From Kitasatospora sp052076145 (GTDB lineage Bacteria > Actinomycetota > Actinomycetes > Streptomycetales > Streptomycetaceae), in NCBI RefSeq assembly GCF_052076145.1, contig NZ_CP197246.1, positions 806,001 to 870,000 of the forward strand: a stretch of DNA of 64,000 bases, written 5' to 3'. Shown here piece after piece: positions 1 to 7,996 of the stretch. Position 1 is the first letter of the stretch. Every line of letters begins with the position of its first letter. The translations under genes were made by a program, and so were the position numbers. The notes beneath the pieces were generated by a model. That model worked only from the letters and a program-made list of their open reading frames with translations, searched no databases and was not told the DNA's origin.

Positions 1-745
1 CGTGGAATTTCGCCGCCGCAGCGGAGCGCGACTTGAAGACCGCCCCGCGAGAGGCGAGCATCACGCAGCGGTAGCAGGCCCCGGGCGAGGGGTCGCGGAA
101 GTAGCCCAGCGCGCCCGGGTCGTCGTGGATCGTCTGGTGGATCACGTCTCGGCCACCGTCCTGCGCGATGGTCTGGCCGGCACCCGTGGAGCCCGAGGCC
201 AGGGACTCCTGGAACTCCTTCTCCCAGGCGATCAGCTCCGGGTCGTCCAGGCCGCCCGAGGGCTTCGGCCGGTCCTTGCGGACCTTCTCCGCCTTCTCCC
301 GGACGTGCTCCCGGAACGCAGCGTCCGCGTCCTTGGCGATCCGCTCAACGTCCCTCGCGGGGAAGGGATCGCGGGTCAGCGACGGCAGCACCTCGCGCGG
401 GCCCGTGCCCACCCGGCGGCCCACCCGGCCGTTGAAGTCCGACCACAGGGAGCCCAGGGAGGAACGAGGCTTGAAGCCCGGCCCGCCGATCACATGCCCC
501 GTCTCAAGGGCCCGCACCAGGCGGTAGTACGAGACCGCCAAGGCGTAGGACGCCTCCGCGGCCTCCGTCACAGCCGCCCGGTACTGGGCACCCAGCGAGG
601 TCATCGACCCCGCCAGGTCGGCGGCGGTGGTGCCGGCCAGCACCACCGCCCAGCGCTCGGCGAAGTCGTCAGCCAGAGCGCTTTGCGCCAGCTTGAACGC
701 CGCCGCCGTTTTCAGCACGTCGGCCGTTCGGGGTGTCCACGCCAT
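1..745 (-). CDS. MuF/VG15-like phage minor head protein (3' end outside window)
   Basis: About 248 residues are visible, starting at an ATG at 745, and the frame is still open at the left edge. The N-terminal half is alanine-rich and helical. Near the visible end is a Cys-pair motif, CYRCVMLASRGAVF, which is typical of the MuF/VG15-like minor capsid or head-morphogenesis proteins of actinobacteriophages. The gene overlaps the end of the portal gene by about 77 bases, in the usual portal-then-MuF order. Such proteins sit inside the procapsid and aid head assembly; some are fused to a protease or toxin downstream. The missing C-terminus prevents deciding which applies here. Confidence 0.75.
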   Translation of the reverse strand, partial: MAWTPRTADVLKTAAAFKLAQSALADDFAERWAVVLAGTTAADLAGSMTSLGAQYRAAVTEAAEASYALAVSYYRLVRALETGHVIGGPGFKPRSSLGSLWSDFNGRVGRRVGTGPREVLPSLTRDPFPARDVERIAKDADAAFREHVREKAEKVRKDRPKPSGGLDDPELIAWEKEFQESLASGSTGAGQTIAQDGGRDVIHQTIHDDPGALGYFRDPSPGACYRCVMLASRGAVFKSRSAAAAKFH

Positions 746-2117
746 CGCGGGTCTCCTTCGCGGCGTCAAGGGCACGCTGCTCGCGCGCCTCCTCCTTCGC
801 GGCAGCCTCCTCGGCCGCCTTCACCGACTCGTCAATGTCCGACTGCGTGAAGCCCGGCACCTTGCGGAGAGCCACAGCCAGCGGGACGCCCTGCTGCATC
901 AGCTTCGTCATCGCGTCGGCCGCCTGGCCGAGCGAGCGCATCGACTTGTCCGCCCACTCCACCTGAGACTCGTCCTGATCCAGGGAGCCGCCCTCGACCA
1001 CGGCGCACAGGCGCAGGACCGTCTCCCAGGACTCCCCGAAGGACTCCTGGAACCCGGCCAGCGCGGCCTTGAAGGACGACTCCGAGGCGGCCATGGCGTC
1101 GGCCGACAGGTTCACCATGTCGGCCATCAGGTGATGCGGCGGGACGTCGCCCAGCGCCGTCATCTCCTCCATGGTGGCGCGGATGGACTTCTGGAGGTCG
1201 CCCGTCGGCGAGGCCGGCAGCTGGCCGAACTTCGCGTCGGAGTTCGGGGCCATCAGGAGCGCGGACGGGTCCAGCAGCGGCACCTCGTAGACCGGCTCCC
1301 CCGTCTCCGGGTCGCACACCGGGTCGCCCGTCTCCGGGTCCAGCTTCTCCGTCGGAGCCAGGCCCGTGCCGAAGCGGATCGCGTGCGCGCCCCAGTGCTG
1401 CGACAGCAGCAGCGACAAGACCTGCTGGTTGAGGCGGTCCTGCGAGACGATCAGCGGGTCCACCAGACCCCGGCAGCGACCCCGGAGGTCGGTCTCCGGG
1501 GCGAAACGGACGACGGGGCAGACGCCTATGTCGTGCGGGATCGTGGTGACGACCTTTGAGCCCTTCGGGCCGTCGAGTACGACGCGGTACTCCGCCCGGT
1601 CGTCCCAGACCATGGCAACCTCCGTGCCGTCGTCGGGCTGGTTCTCCGGGACGTGCACCGCGTACAGCGGGAACTCGTCCATCGTCGGGTCCTGGAACGC
1701 CACGGTCGTGTTGATCGCGTCGAAGCCCCGGACCACCGGACCCTTGCGGCCTCGGCGGGGGTCCGGTGTCACCGCCACGTAGGCAGCTCCGGAGACGAAC
1801 GCGGCCTTGTGCACCGCCCGTTGGCGGGAGTCCAGCCGGTTCTTCTGCCAGTGTTTCCACTCAGGCGCGTTCTCGCCCGAGCCCGGCCGGCGGAAGCCGT
1901 CCACCCGCAGCGCAGAGGACGGAGTGTCGATGATCAGGCCGGTGAGGTTCAGGATGGACCGCTTGACCAGGTCCTTGAACTCGGCGTTGGCCTTGCGCGG
2001 CATCCACGGTGCACGGTGCAAGCCTCGGTAGTAGCGATCAGCGAGGTTCAGCCGGTCGTAGTCCCGGGATATCAACTCCCGGCCGTGCTGGGCACGGACC
2101 ACCACGGAGTCGGTCAT
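669..2117 (-). CDS. Phage portal protein (SPP1 gp6-like)
   Basis: This 482-residue protein has the length and layout of SPP1 gp6-like portals, which form the dodecameric ring at the capsid vertex through which DNA is packaged. Seen directly: an N-terminal segment YDRLNLADRYYRG, a central stretch with INTTVAFQDP and a C-terminal charged helical tail rich in Ala/Glu/Lys. It starts within the stop of the large terminase (TGATG, one-base overlap) and runs into the MuF-like gene, so the three genes are very likely one transcript. The family assignment rests on sequence style and neighbourhood. Confidence 0.88.
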   Translation of the reverse strand: MTDSVVVRAQHGRELISRDYDRLNLADRYYRGLHRAPWMPRKANAEFKDLVKRSILNLTGLIIDTPSSALRVDGFRRPGSGENAPEWKHWQKNRLDSRQRAVHKAAFVSGAAYVAVTPDPRRGRKGPVVRGFDAINTTVAFQDPTMDEFPLYAVHVPENQPDDGTEVAMVWDDRAEYRVVLDGPKGSKVVTTIPHDIGVCPVVRFAPETDLRGRCRGLVDPLIVSQDRLNQQVLSLLLSQHWGAHAIRFGTGLAPTEKLDPETGDPVCDPETGEPVYEVPLLDPSALLMAPNSDAKFGQLPASPTGDLQKSIRATMEEMTALGDVPPHHLMADMVNLSADAMAASESSFKAALAGFQESFGESWETVLRLCAVVEGGSLDQDESQVEWADKSMRSLGQAADAMTKLMQQGVPLAVALRKVPGFTQSDIDESVKAAEEAAAKEEAREQRALDAAKETRDGVDTPNGRRAENGGGVQAGAKRSG

Positions 2118-3766
2118 CAGAAGCCACCTCCCATAGTGAGTCGGCCCGGCGTCTTTGGGGCCTTGAGCTTGCCGCTCTCGGTGAGACGGCGATGAGCAAT
2201 CCAGCAGATGAGCATTGCGGCGTAGGCATCGACCTTGAGGGCCGACTCCCGCGACTCCTTGCCGAAGCCGATGCCGTACTTGTTGGGCCGCTTACGGGCG
2301 TTGAGGGCGTGGCGCATCAGCGTGTAGTCGCGGACGTGCGGGAAGTCGGCCTTCTCGATCGCGCCCACCAGGGCCTCGTGCTCGACCGTGATCTCGCGCT
2401 GGTTCGCGCGCATGTCGAAGCCGCACGACGACTTGCCGGACGCCTTGATCAGCAGCTTCGGGCCGTACAGCTCGGACCAGGTGGCCACGTAGGACTCCCA
2501 GCCCGCCACGTCGGCGAAGAACGCCACGACCGTGTAGCGCTTGAAGACGTACGCGAGGAAGTCGGAGACCTCCTCGCCGTCCACCTCCCAGCCCTTGCCG
2601 GCCGGGCCGTCGGGCTTCTCCCAGACGGCGAGCTTCTGGACGAGCTTGTCCCGAACGCGCATCGCCACCAGGGCAGTTGCGTCGTCCGTCTTGCCACCGT
2701 CGAAGCCCAGGACGATCCGCTCGCCCGGCTTGATCGCCTCGGCGGCCTCGACCACGCCTGCCTCCCAGCGGTCGCGGTCCACCAGCGCGTCGTCGTGCGA
2801 GCTGAGCTGGTTGAGGTACTTGCGGCGGGACTCGTCCTCGGACGTGGAGGCGGACCAGATGTCCTTCATCACGCGGTCGGGGTTGATCCACACCGCGTCG
2901 CCACGGGCACACAGCAGCGCGGCCCGGAGCTGGTCAGCGTCGGCGAGGTCCACGCCCGGCGGGGCCTCCACCGAGTCGTAGTAGATACCGGCGTCGTGGT
3001 TCACCCCGTCGCGCTGCTTCTCGAAGGCGTACCAGGACCCCTCGGCGACGGAGTCTTCCCCGATCACCGGGGCGTTCGTGATCTCCATCGTCCGGCCGCC
3101 AACCTTCGTGGCGTTGGGGCGGATCGTGGCCGCCAGGCGGGGGCCGTGATTACCCTCCACCCAGTGCCAGGTCTCGTTGAGCAGCGCGTAGGAGGGGCGG
3201 CCACCCTCGGCAGCACGGAAGGACGACGCCTTCGCCTCCAGACGGCACTGCCGGCCGTCCGTATCGACCTGCGAGGCGTAGCAGACCTCCTGGCCGAGCT
3301 TGATCTCGTACCGGTCGATCGCAGCCTGCGAGAAGATCGTGGAGAAGGCCGACATCGTGTTGACGTTCTGACCGGCAGCCGTGGCGAAGATCTGCACCCA
3401 TGCTTCCTGCGGCGGACCACCGATCGGCGAACCGTCGCGGCGGAAGCCGGTCAAGCGGCACGGGCCGACGAACTCCATCGCGCAGACGGCCGCCATCATC
3501 GGGTCCTTGCCCCAGCCCTTGAGGCGGCGCAGGGTGCCGGACTCGTGCCGGAAGCCGCGACCCCAGGTCTCGGGGTCGTTCGGGTCCTCGGGAACGGCGT
3601 CGTCGCGCAACTCGTACCAGCGGGCCAGGATGCGGACCTGCTCCGGGGTGAACTTGAAGTCCGGCCGGAAGGCGTAGGCCGACCAGCGGAGAAGTTCCCC
3701 GGCGAGGGTGCGGTTCGGGGCGGGGACCGTGTCGGGGATGGTGCGTATGGGGTCGTAGGTAAGCAA
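2117..3766 (-). CDS. Phage terminase large subunit
   Basis: A 549-residue packaging motor. The N-terminal ATPase shows a deviant Walker A around RLKGWGKDPM (residues about 80-90) and a Walker B-like strand ending in YALLNETWHW. The C-terminal RNase H-like nuclease begins with VLGFDGGKTDDATALVA, with the expected acidic residues, and continues to DVAGWE. It translocates DNA into the procapsid and cuts concatemers. The start is TTG with GGAGG four to five bases upstream, which is better than any internal ATG. It is coupled to the portal gene by a one-base overlap. Confidence 0.92.
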   Translation of the reverse strand: MLTYDPIRTIPDTVPAPNRTLAGELLRWSAYAFRPDFKFTPEQVRILARWYELRDDAVPEDPNDPETWGRGFRHESGTLRRLKGWGKDPMMAAVCAMEFVGPCRLTGFRRDGSPIGGPPQEAWVQIFATAAGQNVNTMSAFSTIFSQAAIDRYEIKLGQEVCYASQVDTDGRQCRLEAKASSFRAAEGGRPSYALLNETWHWVEGNHGPRLAATIRPNATKVGGRTMEITNAPVIGEDSVAEGSWYAFEKQRDGVNHDAGIYYDSVEAPPGVDLADADQLRAALLCARGDAVWINPDRVMKDIWSASTSEDESRRKYLNQLSSHDDALVDRDRWEAGVVEAAEAIKPGERIVLGFDGGKTDDATALVAMRVRDKLVQKLAVWEKPDGPAGKGWEVDGEEVSDFLAYVFKRYTVVAFFADVAGWESYVATWSELYGPKLLIKASGKSSCGFDMRANQREITVEHEALVGAIEKADFPHVRDYTLMRHALNARKRPNKYGIGFGKESRESALKVDAYAAMLICWIAHRRLTESGKLKAPKTPGRLTMGGGF

Positions 3767-3789
3767 CGAACCTCCTACGCACTACCGGC

Positions 3790-3933
3790 CTACCGCTTTC
3801 GCGGGAGAAGGACCCTGAGAACAGCGAGCGCACGCTTCCGCGTTTCGGCGTTACGGTGCAGCACCGCAAGGACGGCGACGGCTCCGACAAGCACGATGTA
3901 GGCCAGGGCTGCATAGCCCGTTGTCTGCAACAT
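3790..3933 (-). CDS. Small single-span membrane protein in packaging operon
   Basis: A 47-residue frame with ATG start and TAG stop. Residues about 8-25 (AALAYIVLVGAVAVLAVL) form one hydrophobic helix, followed by a basic tail ending LLPRKR. It lies 23 bases upstream of the large terminase start on the same strand. No family is recognised. Its position between small unknown and terminase genes, and its holin-like size, would also fit a phage membrane peptide, but one span alone does not prove lysis function. Confidence 0.5.
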   Translation of the reverse strand: MLQTTGYAALAYIVLVGAVAVLAVLHRNAETRKRALAVLRVLLPRKR

Positions 3934-4025
3934 GAAGGCAGTAGACCAGCACTTCAGCGGGAAGCAAATTCCTGTTATGAGCGATCGTCACGCTTTATGA
4001 GTACCGCTCATACTTGTGGCGCAGA

Positions 4026-4256
4026 TCACAGTGGAGCGGCCCCAAGGAGGGCGCGCTCCTCCAGCAGCCGGGCGTCCGTCTCGGAGACGTGGGTGCCAGC
4101 CGTGAAGGGCTTCGTCATGTCGTGCGCCCACAGTTCGCGGGCGACAGCGTGGGGGACCTCGGAGTCCAGGCACGCTTCGTAATAGGTGATCGTCCGGGCG
4201 GTGCGGATCGCCTCGTCCGAGGGGCCGCTGTCGCGGCGGGCCTTGCGGCGAGCCAT
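4026..4256 (-). CDS. Small unknown phage protein
   Basis: A 76-residue hydrophilic protein beginning MARRKARRDSG, with no membrane segment and no motif I recognise. It sits between the small terminase subunit and the small membrane protein, in the direction of the packaging operon. Its start is 12 bases downstream of the small terminase stop, with GGAGG close to the start. The central segment (YYEACLDSEVPHAVARELW) looks like a compact helical domain. Function unknown. Confidence 0.6.
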   Translation of the reverse strand: MARRKARRDSGPSDEAIRTARTITYYEACLDSEVPHAVARELWAHDMTKPFTAGTHVSETDARLLEERALLGAAPL

Positions 4257-4268
4257 GGCGGCCTCCTG

Positions 4269-4619
4269 TCAGGTTCGGTTGCCCCAGCGGACGGCCAGGG
4301 CGTCACGGGAGTTGTGGCCGCGCTTCGGGCCGTCACCCTCGCCGCGGATCTTCGCCAGGAGATTGCCGGCCTGCTGCCGGTTCTGCTGGGCCTGCGTGAT
4401 CGCGGGGTTGAGCACCTGCATGCCCTTGCGGTTGCCGCCCTCGATCATCTGACCGTCGCGCTTCACCAGGGCGTCAAGCTGAGCCGCGCGGGCCAGCATC
4501 GGCGCGGCGATGTCGATCGCGGCAAGGTCGGCGGACTCCAGGTCCAAGTCCTCCTCGTACAGCTCGATCAGGGCCGCGCGCACCTTCGTGGCGTCGCGCT
4601 CGGTGTGGTCGATGTTCAA
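4269..4619 (-). CDS. Phage terminase small subunit-like protein
   Basis: A 116-residue, mostly helical acidic protein placed between the HNH nuclease and the large terminase, the standard position for a small terminase. It contains a long helix with NPAITQAQQNRQQAGNLL, reminiscent of the oligomerisation segment of P27-like small terminases, and ends with basic residues. Small terminases recognise the packaging site and load the motor. Its start overlaps the HNH stop by four bases (4616-4619). The call is mainly contextual. Confidence 0.7.
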   Translation of the reverse strand: MNIDHTERDATKVRAALIELYEEDLDLESADLAAIDIAAPMLARAAQLDALVKRDGQMIEGGNRKGMQVLNPAITQAQQNRQQAGNLLAKIRGEGDGPKRGHNSRDALAVRWGNRT

Positions 4620-4936
4620 CGGCGGACCTCTCCGGGGTGGGGCTTGCGGCGGGCCTGTACTGCGGCCTCACGCTTCCGGCGGCGGCCGGCAGCCGCGTCC
4701 TGGGCGTCCTTCGCGGCCACGTGCCAGTCGCACAGGGCACGAAGGTTCTCGGGGTCGTCGGAGCCCCCCTCGGAGGCCGGGACGACGTGGTCGCAGTGTC
4801 GGGCGGGTTCTCCGCAGGGTTCGCCCGTGTCGTAGCGGATGTGCTGGCACATCCAGTGGTCGCGGTTCATCACCGCGCGGCGGAGGCGGAGCCAATGAGG
4901 TGGGAGGGGGCGCGTACGCCGCGAGGCTGCCGCCAT
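4616..4936 (-). CDS. Phage HNH endonuclease
   Basis: The ATG at 4936 has GGAGG just upstream and gives a 106-residue protein; the frame also runs 14 codons further upstream without a comparable ribosome site. The motif CDHVVPASEGGSDDPENLRA supplies the first His pair and Asn of an HNH fold, with CDWH after it. A Cys (MCQHI) and a second Cys (EPCGEP) could bind structural zinc. HNH genes next to terminases assist cos cleavage in HK97-like phages, which suggests cos packaging here, though that is inference. Confidence 0.88.
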   Translation of the reverse strand: MAAASRRTRPLPPHWLRLRRAVMNRDHWMCQHIRYDTGEPCGEPARHCDHVVPASEGGSDDPENLRALCDWHVAAKDAQDAAAGRRRKREAAVQARRKPHPGEVRR

Positions 4937-5472
4937 GGGTACCTCCGGAAGACGTTGAAGGCCCCGCCAGGGGCTCAACCCGACGGGGAGAGAGGTCCGT
5001 TGGGGAGCACGCCCTGACGGGGCAGCCTTAGCCCCCGATGGCCCCGCTTCTCGTATTCGCGCGGGCAGGCACAGGGGGCCTCATAGGTATTAAGGCGGGT
5101 GGTGGACACCTGCGGCCTCACTCTCCGTGCCTGGTTCATGACAGAGAGGCATGCAAGGACTTGGCGGCCGTGGGGGTGCCGGCCGGGCGGCGATCACGGT
5201 GGGCAAAGAGGAGGTCGCGCCGCGTTCGTAGCGGATTTCGACTGCCATGACCGTCCGGGCATGAATGGAGCGCGCACGGGAGTACCCCCCCGGGTGCCCC
5301 TGCGTCAAGCGATTCGATGCGGCGTGAGACAGCCGACAACATCGCGCGTGCGCTTGCTTTCTCGTTCAAGTCGCTTATCTCGCAGCGCGCTTGTTCTCTC
5401 GCTCACTTTGGCTCGCCTTGCCCTGTGCCCATGTGTGCACGCGCTGCGATGTGAGCGCCCGCACATGAGCTG
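4937..5472. other. Divergent region between packaging and early genes; no convincing gene
   Basis: About 535 bases separate the leftward packaging genes from the rightward early genes. Two short leftward frames (5090-5308 and 5136-5369) exist but lack good starts and overlap each other in different frames around a run of seven C at 5286-5292. In HNH-terminase phages the packaging site usually lies close to these genes, so a cos site may be here. I cannot point to its bases. Confidence 0.4.
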
Positions 5473-5517
5473 CGTTGGACATTCGACACTTCTGTCGGCA
5501 GGGTTGGAGACACAACG
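5473..5517 (+). promoter_or_regulatory. Early promoter 1 with paired CGTTG-N6-CAACG-like sites
   Basis: Two degenerate sites, CGTTGGACATTCGACA (5473-5488) and GGTTGGAGACACAACG (5502-5517), lie 29 bases apart and 25 bases before the first early gene. The first overlaps a -35-like TTGGAC (5475-5480); 18 bases on is CAGGGT, which keeps the A and final T of a -10. It is the weakest of three related promoters. Confidence 0.55.
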
Positions 5518-5541
5518 CACCGACGACGGAACGAGCACACC

Positions 5542-5820
5542 ATGCCCAAGCACGTAGCCCCCCTGATCCTGGCCCTGGCCATGCTGGCAGCGGGCAACCC
5601 CTGGCAGTCGGGCAACTGGGGCGGGGGGCTTGCGGCGTCCGGCCTGGTGTGGCTGCTGGCCACGGGCATTCAGTGCGGGGTGGCCCTGATCAAGCGCGGG
5701 CGGGCAGGGCGGGCGGCCAAGGATGCCCCGGCGGAGGGCAGCAGGCAGACCGCGTACGACCGGGACCGGGAGCACGCGGAAGCTCTCGCGGAGCTTCGTG
5801 AGCGGCTTGAGCGCGGCTGA
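5542..5820 (+). CDS. Small membrane protein of the early region
   Basis: A 92-residue protein with ATG start. Two hydrophobic segments (about residues 5-18 and 30-50) are followed by a charged helical tail rich in Arg, Glu and Ala (REHAEALAELRERLERG), likely cytoplasmic. It is the first gene after the first operator-bearing promoter. No family recognised. Possible roles include membrane-level exclusion or a structural membrane peptide, but nothing in the sequence decides this. Confidence 0.6.
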   Translation: MPKHVAPLILALAMLAAGNPWQSGNWGGGLAASGLVWLLATGIQCGVALIKRGRAGRAAKDAPAEGSRQTAYDRDREHAEALAELRERLERG

Positions 5821-5867
5821 CCCTCCCCCGCCGTCCACCACCCGCCTAAACCCCTGGAGAACCCCCC

Positions 5868-6083
5868 ATGCGCACGACCCTTGCAGCCCTGTTCTTCGCC
5901 CTTGTCGCCACCGTCGCCGGATGGACGGCCGGAGTGACCAGCGCGACCCCTGTGACCCCCGCACCGGCCAGTCAGCCGGAGTTGGTCCAGGCGTTCAACG
6001 ACGGGTGGACGGAAGGGATGTTCGACGCCTGCGACCAGGGCAGCGATTACGCCTGCGGGTGGCTCCGCGAGGCCGGGCGGTAG
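5868..6083 (+). CDS. Small exported protein
   Basis: A 71-residue protein with an N-terminal hydrophobic segment (LAALFFALVATVAGWTAG) that reads as a signal peptide or anchor. A short Thr/Pro spacer follows, then a tail with two Cys (MFDACDQGSDYACGWL) that could form a disulfide outside the membrane. It starts 47 bases after the preceding gene and is probably co-transcribed with it. Function unknown. Confidence 0.55.
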   Translation: MRTTLAALFFALVATVAGWTAGVTSATPVTPAPASQPELVQAFNDGWTEGMFDACDQGSDYACGWLREAGR

Positions 6084-6086
6084 CAG

Positions 6087-6130
6087 CGTTGGACATCCAA
6101 CGTTGAGCTAGGTACGTTGTAAGTACAACG
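6087..6130 (+). promoter_or_regulatory. Early promoter 2 with two perfect inverted-repeat operators
   Basis: CGTTGGACATCCAACG (6087-6102) has perfect six-base arms and CGTTGTAAGTACAACG (6115-6130) has perfect seven-base arms; they start 28 bases apart. A promoter TTGGAC (6089-6094), 18-base spacer, TACGTT (6113-6118) is threaded through both, so a bound repressor would block it. It precedes the gene at 6154. Confidence 0.75.
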
Positions 6131-6153
6131 CAGGAACGACCGAGAGGAACACC

Positions 6154-6978
6154 ATGACTGCCGCACTCACCGCCAACGCACTGACCGCCCTGCGGTACGC
6201 CCCGTACGGCACGGAGGACAACGTCCGGAGCGAGGGAGACGCGCACGGGTGGGCCCTGATGGGCATCGCCGTGGACCACACAGGCAGCGCGTTCGACGTG
6301 GACGCGGACGGCTACTTCTCGGGCCCGGCGGAGGAGATCATGGCCCAGAGCAACGCAGCGGCGTTCGCGCAAGCCATGGCCGATGCCTGCGGGGAGGAGG
6401 GCGGCACGTGGGTGCGCGTCGGCGGCCGGTGCCTGTTCGACGCAAACAGCACCACCGCGACGGACGCCGTGGACGGCCTCATGGGGGCGCTCGCCGACTA
6501 CCCCCTGTTGGACGAATCGGACCACTCCGAGCGGGAGTGGAACGCCATGTGCGAGGAGATCGACAGCGAGATGCCGGGCGCATACCCGGACGACGTGGAC
6601 GCTTCGGACGTGCTCCGGGAACTGGCCTGCCCCGAGCTGGGCCGGATCGGGTATGACGACGTGATGGACGCCGTGCGGACGCTCGGGTACGCCCCGTGCT
6701 CGGACTGCTCCGAGTGGTTGTCCCCGACCACCGGCCGGGAAGGTGAGCCGCTGTGCCGTGGCTGCGCAGTGGAGGAGACACGGCCGAGCGTGCGCGTCAT
6801 GCCCACCACCCTTAGCGAGTCACCCCGGTATGAGCTGGGAAGCCCCCTGACGGCCGTTCTGACGCCTTACCTGGACGGCCGGGCGGTAGAGCTGGGCTGC
6901 GCCTACCGCGAGGACGTGCGCGCCATCGTGCGCGGTTCGGCGGACGGCTACCGGCAGACCTACGGCCGGGCCGCGTGA
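6154..6978 (+). CDS. Unknown early protein with a Cys-rich zinc-finger-like segment
   Basis: A 274-residue acidic protein. The N-terminal 110 residues contain a cystine-like segment (ADACGEEGGTW, GGRCLF). The middle (about residues 180-205) has CSDCSEWL followed by LCRGCAVEE, a CxxC...CxxC arrangement that could bind zinc. The C-terminus has REDVRAIVRGSADGYRQTYG. I recognise no named family. It is transcribed from the second operator-bearing promoter and stands alone, with the third promoter just after it. Confidence 0.7.
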   Translation: MTAALTANALTALRYAPYGTEDNVRSEGDAHGWALMGIAVDHTGSAFDVDADGYFSGPAEEIMAQSNAAAFAQAMADACGEEGGTWVRVGGRCLFDANSTTATDAVDGLMGALADYPLLDESDHSEREWNAMCEEIDSEMPGAYPDDVDASDVLRELACPELGRIGYDDVMDAVRTLGYAPCSDCSEWLSPTTGREGEPLCRGCAVEETRPSVRVMPTTLSESPRYELGSPLTAVLTPYLDGRAVELGCAYREDVRAIVRGSADGYRQTYGRAA

Positions 6979-7001
6979 TGTGGCCGGGCGCACATTGGCA
7001 G

Positions 7002-7045
7002 CGTTGGACATACAACGCTCATGCACGTACGTTGGAGATGTGGCC
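7002..7045 (+). promoter_or_regulatory. Early promoter 3 with one strong and one degenerate operator
   Basis: CGTTGGACATACAACG (7002-7017) keeps the CGTTG-N6-CAACG pattern; 28 bases further is CGTTGGAGATGTGGCC (7030-7045), with only the left half intact. The core promoter TTGGAC (7004-7009), 18 bases, TACGTT (7028-7033) matches promoter 2 exactly in elements and spacing. It precedes the small gene at 7079. Confidence 0.7.
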
Positions 7046-7078
7046 GCGAGAGACCGGCCCGAAGGAAAGGAAGCACCG

Positions 7079-7252
7079 ATGACCCGCATGGAAGCCATCG
7101 AACTGTCCGGCTACTGGCCTCGGTTGGCGCGACTCGCCTACGAGAACCCCCAGGACGCGCGCGGCATCTGCGCCGCCTTCCGAGACATGCGGGCAGAGGG
7201 GTGCGCAGGGTCCGTACTCGACAGCGTGATGGACGAAGCGCTTGGCCTCTGA
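7079..7252 (+). CDS. Small unknown early protein
   Basis: A 57-residue protein starting at ATG 7079, with a purine-rich GAAAGGAAG upstream. The frame is open further upstream, but that extension would span the promoter elements, so the short form is preferred. It has a helical character with two Cys (GICAAF, EGCAGS) and an acidic C-terminus. It is the first gene after promoter 3. No family recognised. Confidence 0.5.
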   Translation: MTRMEAIELSGYWPRLARLAYENPQDARGICAAFRDMRAEGCAGSVLDSVMDEALGL

Positions 7253-7295
7253 CCCCCACCGTTGTACAGCCACCACTGACCCAGGAGACACCCCC

Positions 7296-7604
7296 ATGAG
7301 CCGCACCGCTGACTACCTGACCGAACTGGCCGAGGATGCCGGGCTGTTCGTTGAGATCGAAGCACTAACCCAGTACGCCGCACACGTGGGCGGGGCCGAA
7401 TACGCCGTCGAGAGCTTCGAAGACGCCTACCAGGGCCAGTGGTCCAGCCTGGAGGACTTCGCACACGACCAGCTCATGGAACTGGACGACGAGTACCGGG
7501 CCGCGATGGAGGGATTCCGGGGGTGGCGTCCGGAACTCGACGTGATCGCTTGGCAGTGCGACTACTTCATCACCGGCGACGGCCACGTCTTCCGCTCCAT
7601 CTGA
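7296..7604 (+). CDS. ArdA-like antirestriction protein
   Basis: A 102-residue acidic protein, ATG start preceded by AGGAGACACC. The segment AYQGQWSSLEDFAHDQL followed by DVIAWQCDYFITGDGHVF resembles the conserved C-terminal part of ArdA proteins, acidic DNA mimics that inhibit type I restriction enzymes. Full ArdA is about 165 residues, so this would be a short version lacking the N-terminal domain. With the methyltransferase at 9615 it suggests defence against host restriction. The call is by pattern only. Confidence 0.55.
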   Translation: MSRTADYLTELAEDAGLFVEIEALTQYAAHVGGAEYAVESFEDAYQGQWSSLEDFAHDQLMELDDEYRAAMEGFRGWRPELDVIAWQCDYFITGDGHVFRSI

Positions 7605-7705
7605 GCTGCGCGCCCCTGGTGGGGTCCGACTCACAGCGGACCCGCGCCAAGGGTGCACAGACACCCGAACAACCACCGCCCGACCTGACCCCCCGGAGAC
7701 ACCCC

Positions 7706-7996
7706 GTGAGCACCGCCGTAGCCCCCACCATGCCCGTGATCCCCACCCTGGACGCTGACGAGTACGACATGTACCGCTGCGAGTGCGGCGGCCGGATCGA
7801 AGCCGCCGCCCGGCTGTGGTTCAACGTCACCAAGGGTGCCGACGGACAGCCCACCCTGGAGATCTACGGCGTGGCGTACGAAGACTGCACCGTGAGCTGT
7901 GACGGGTGCGGCAAGGACGCCCCCGCTGACCTGGATCTCGCCATCACGGACGCCGTGGTGGCCACGGACGCCGACCTCACCGGAATGGAGCTGTGA
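7706..7996 (+). CDS. Small protein with paired CxC/CxxC zinc-binding motif
   Basis: GTG start at 7706 with CGGAGACACCCC directly before it, giving 96 residues. YRCECGGRIEAAARLWFN near the N-terminus and CDGCGKDAP in the middle give two Cys pairs about 50 residues apart, consistent with a small zinc ribbon. The C-terminus is strongly acidic. It overlaps the next gene by four bases (GTGA). Function unknown; nucleic-acid binding or a protein-contact role is possible. Confidence 0.6.
   Translation: MSTAVAPTMPVIPTLDADEYDMYRCECGGRIEAAARLWFNVTKGADGQPTLEIYGVAYEDCTVSCDGCGKDAPADLDLAITDAVVATDADLTGMEL

Noticed and set aside
5090..5369. Two short leftward frames in the divergent phage gap
   Set aside because: They overlap in different frames around a C7 run, lack ribosome sites and show no recognisable domain.
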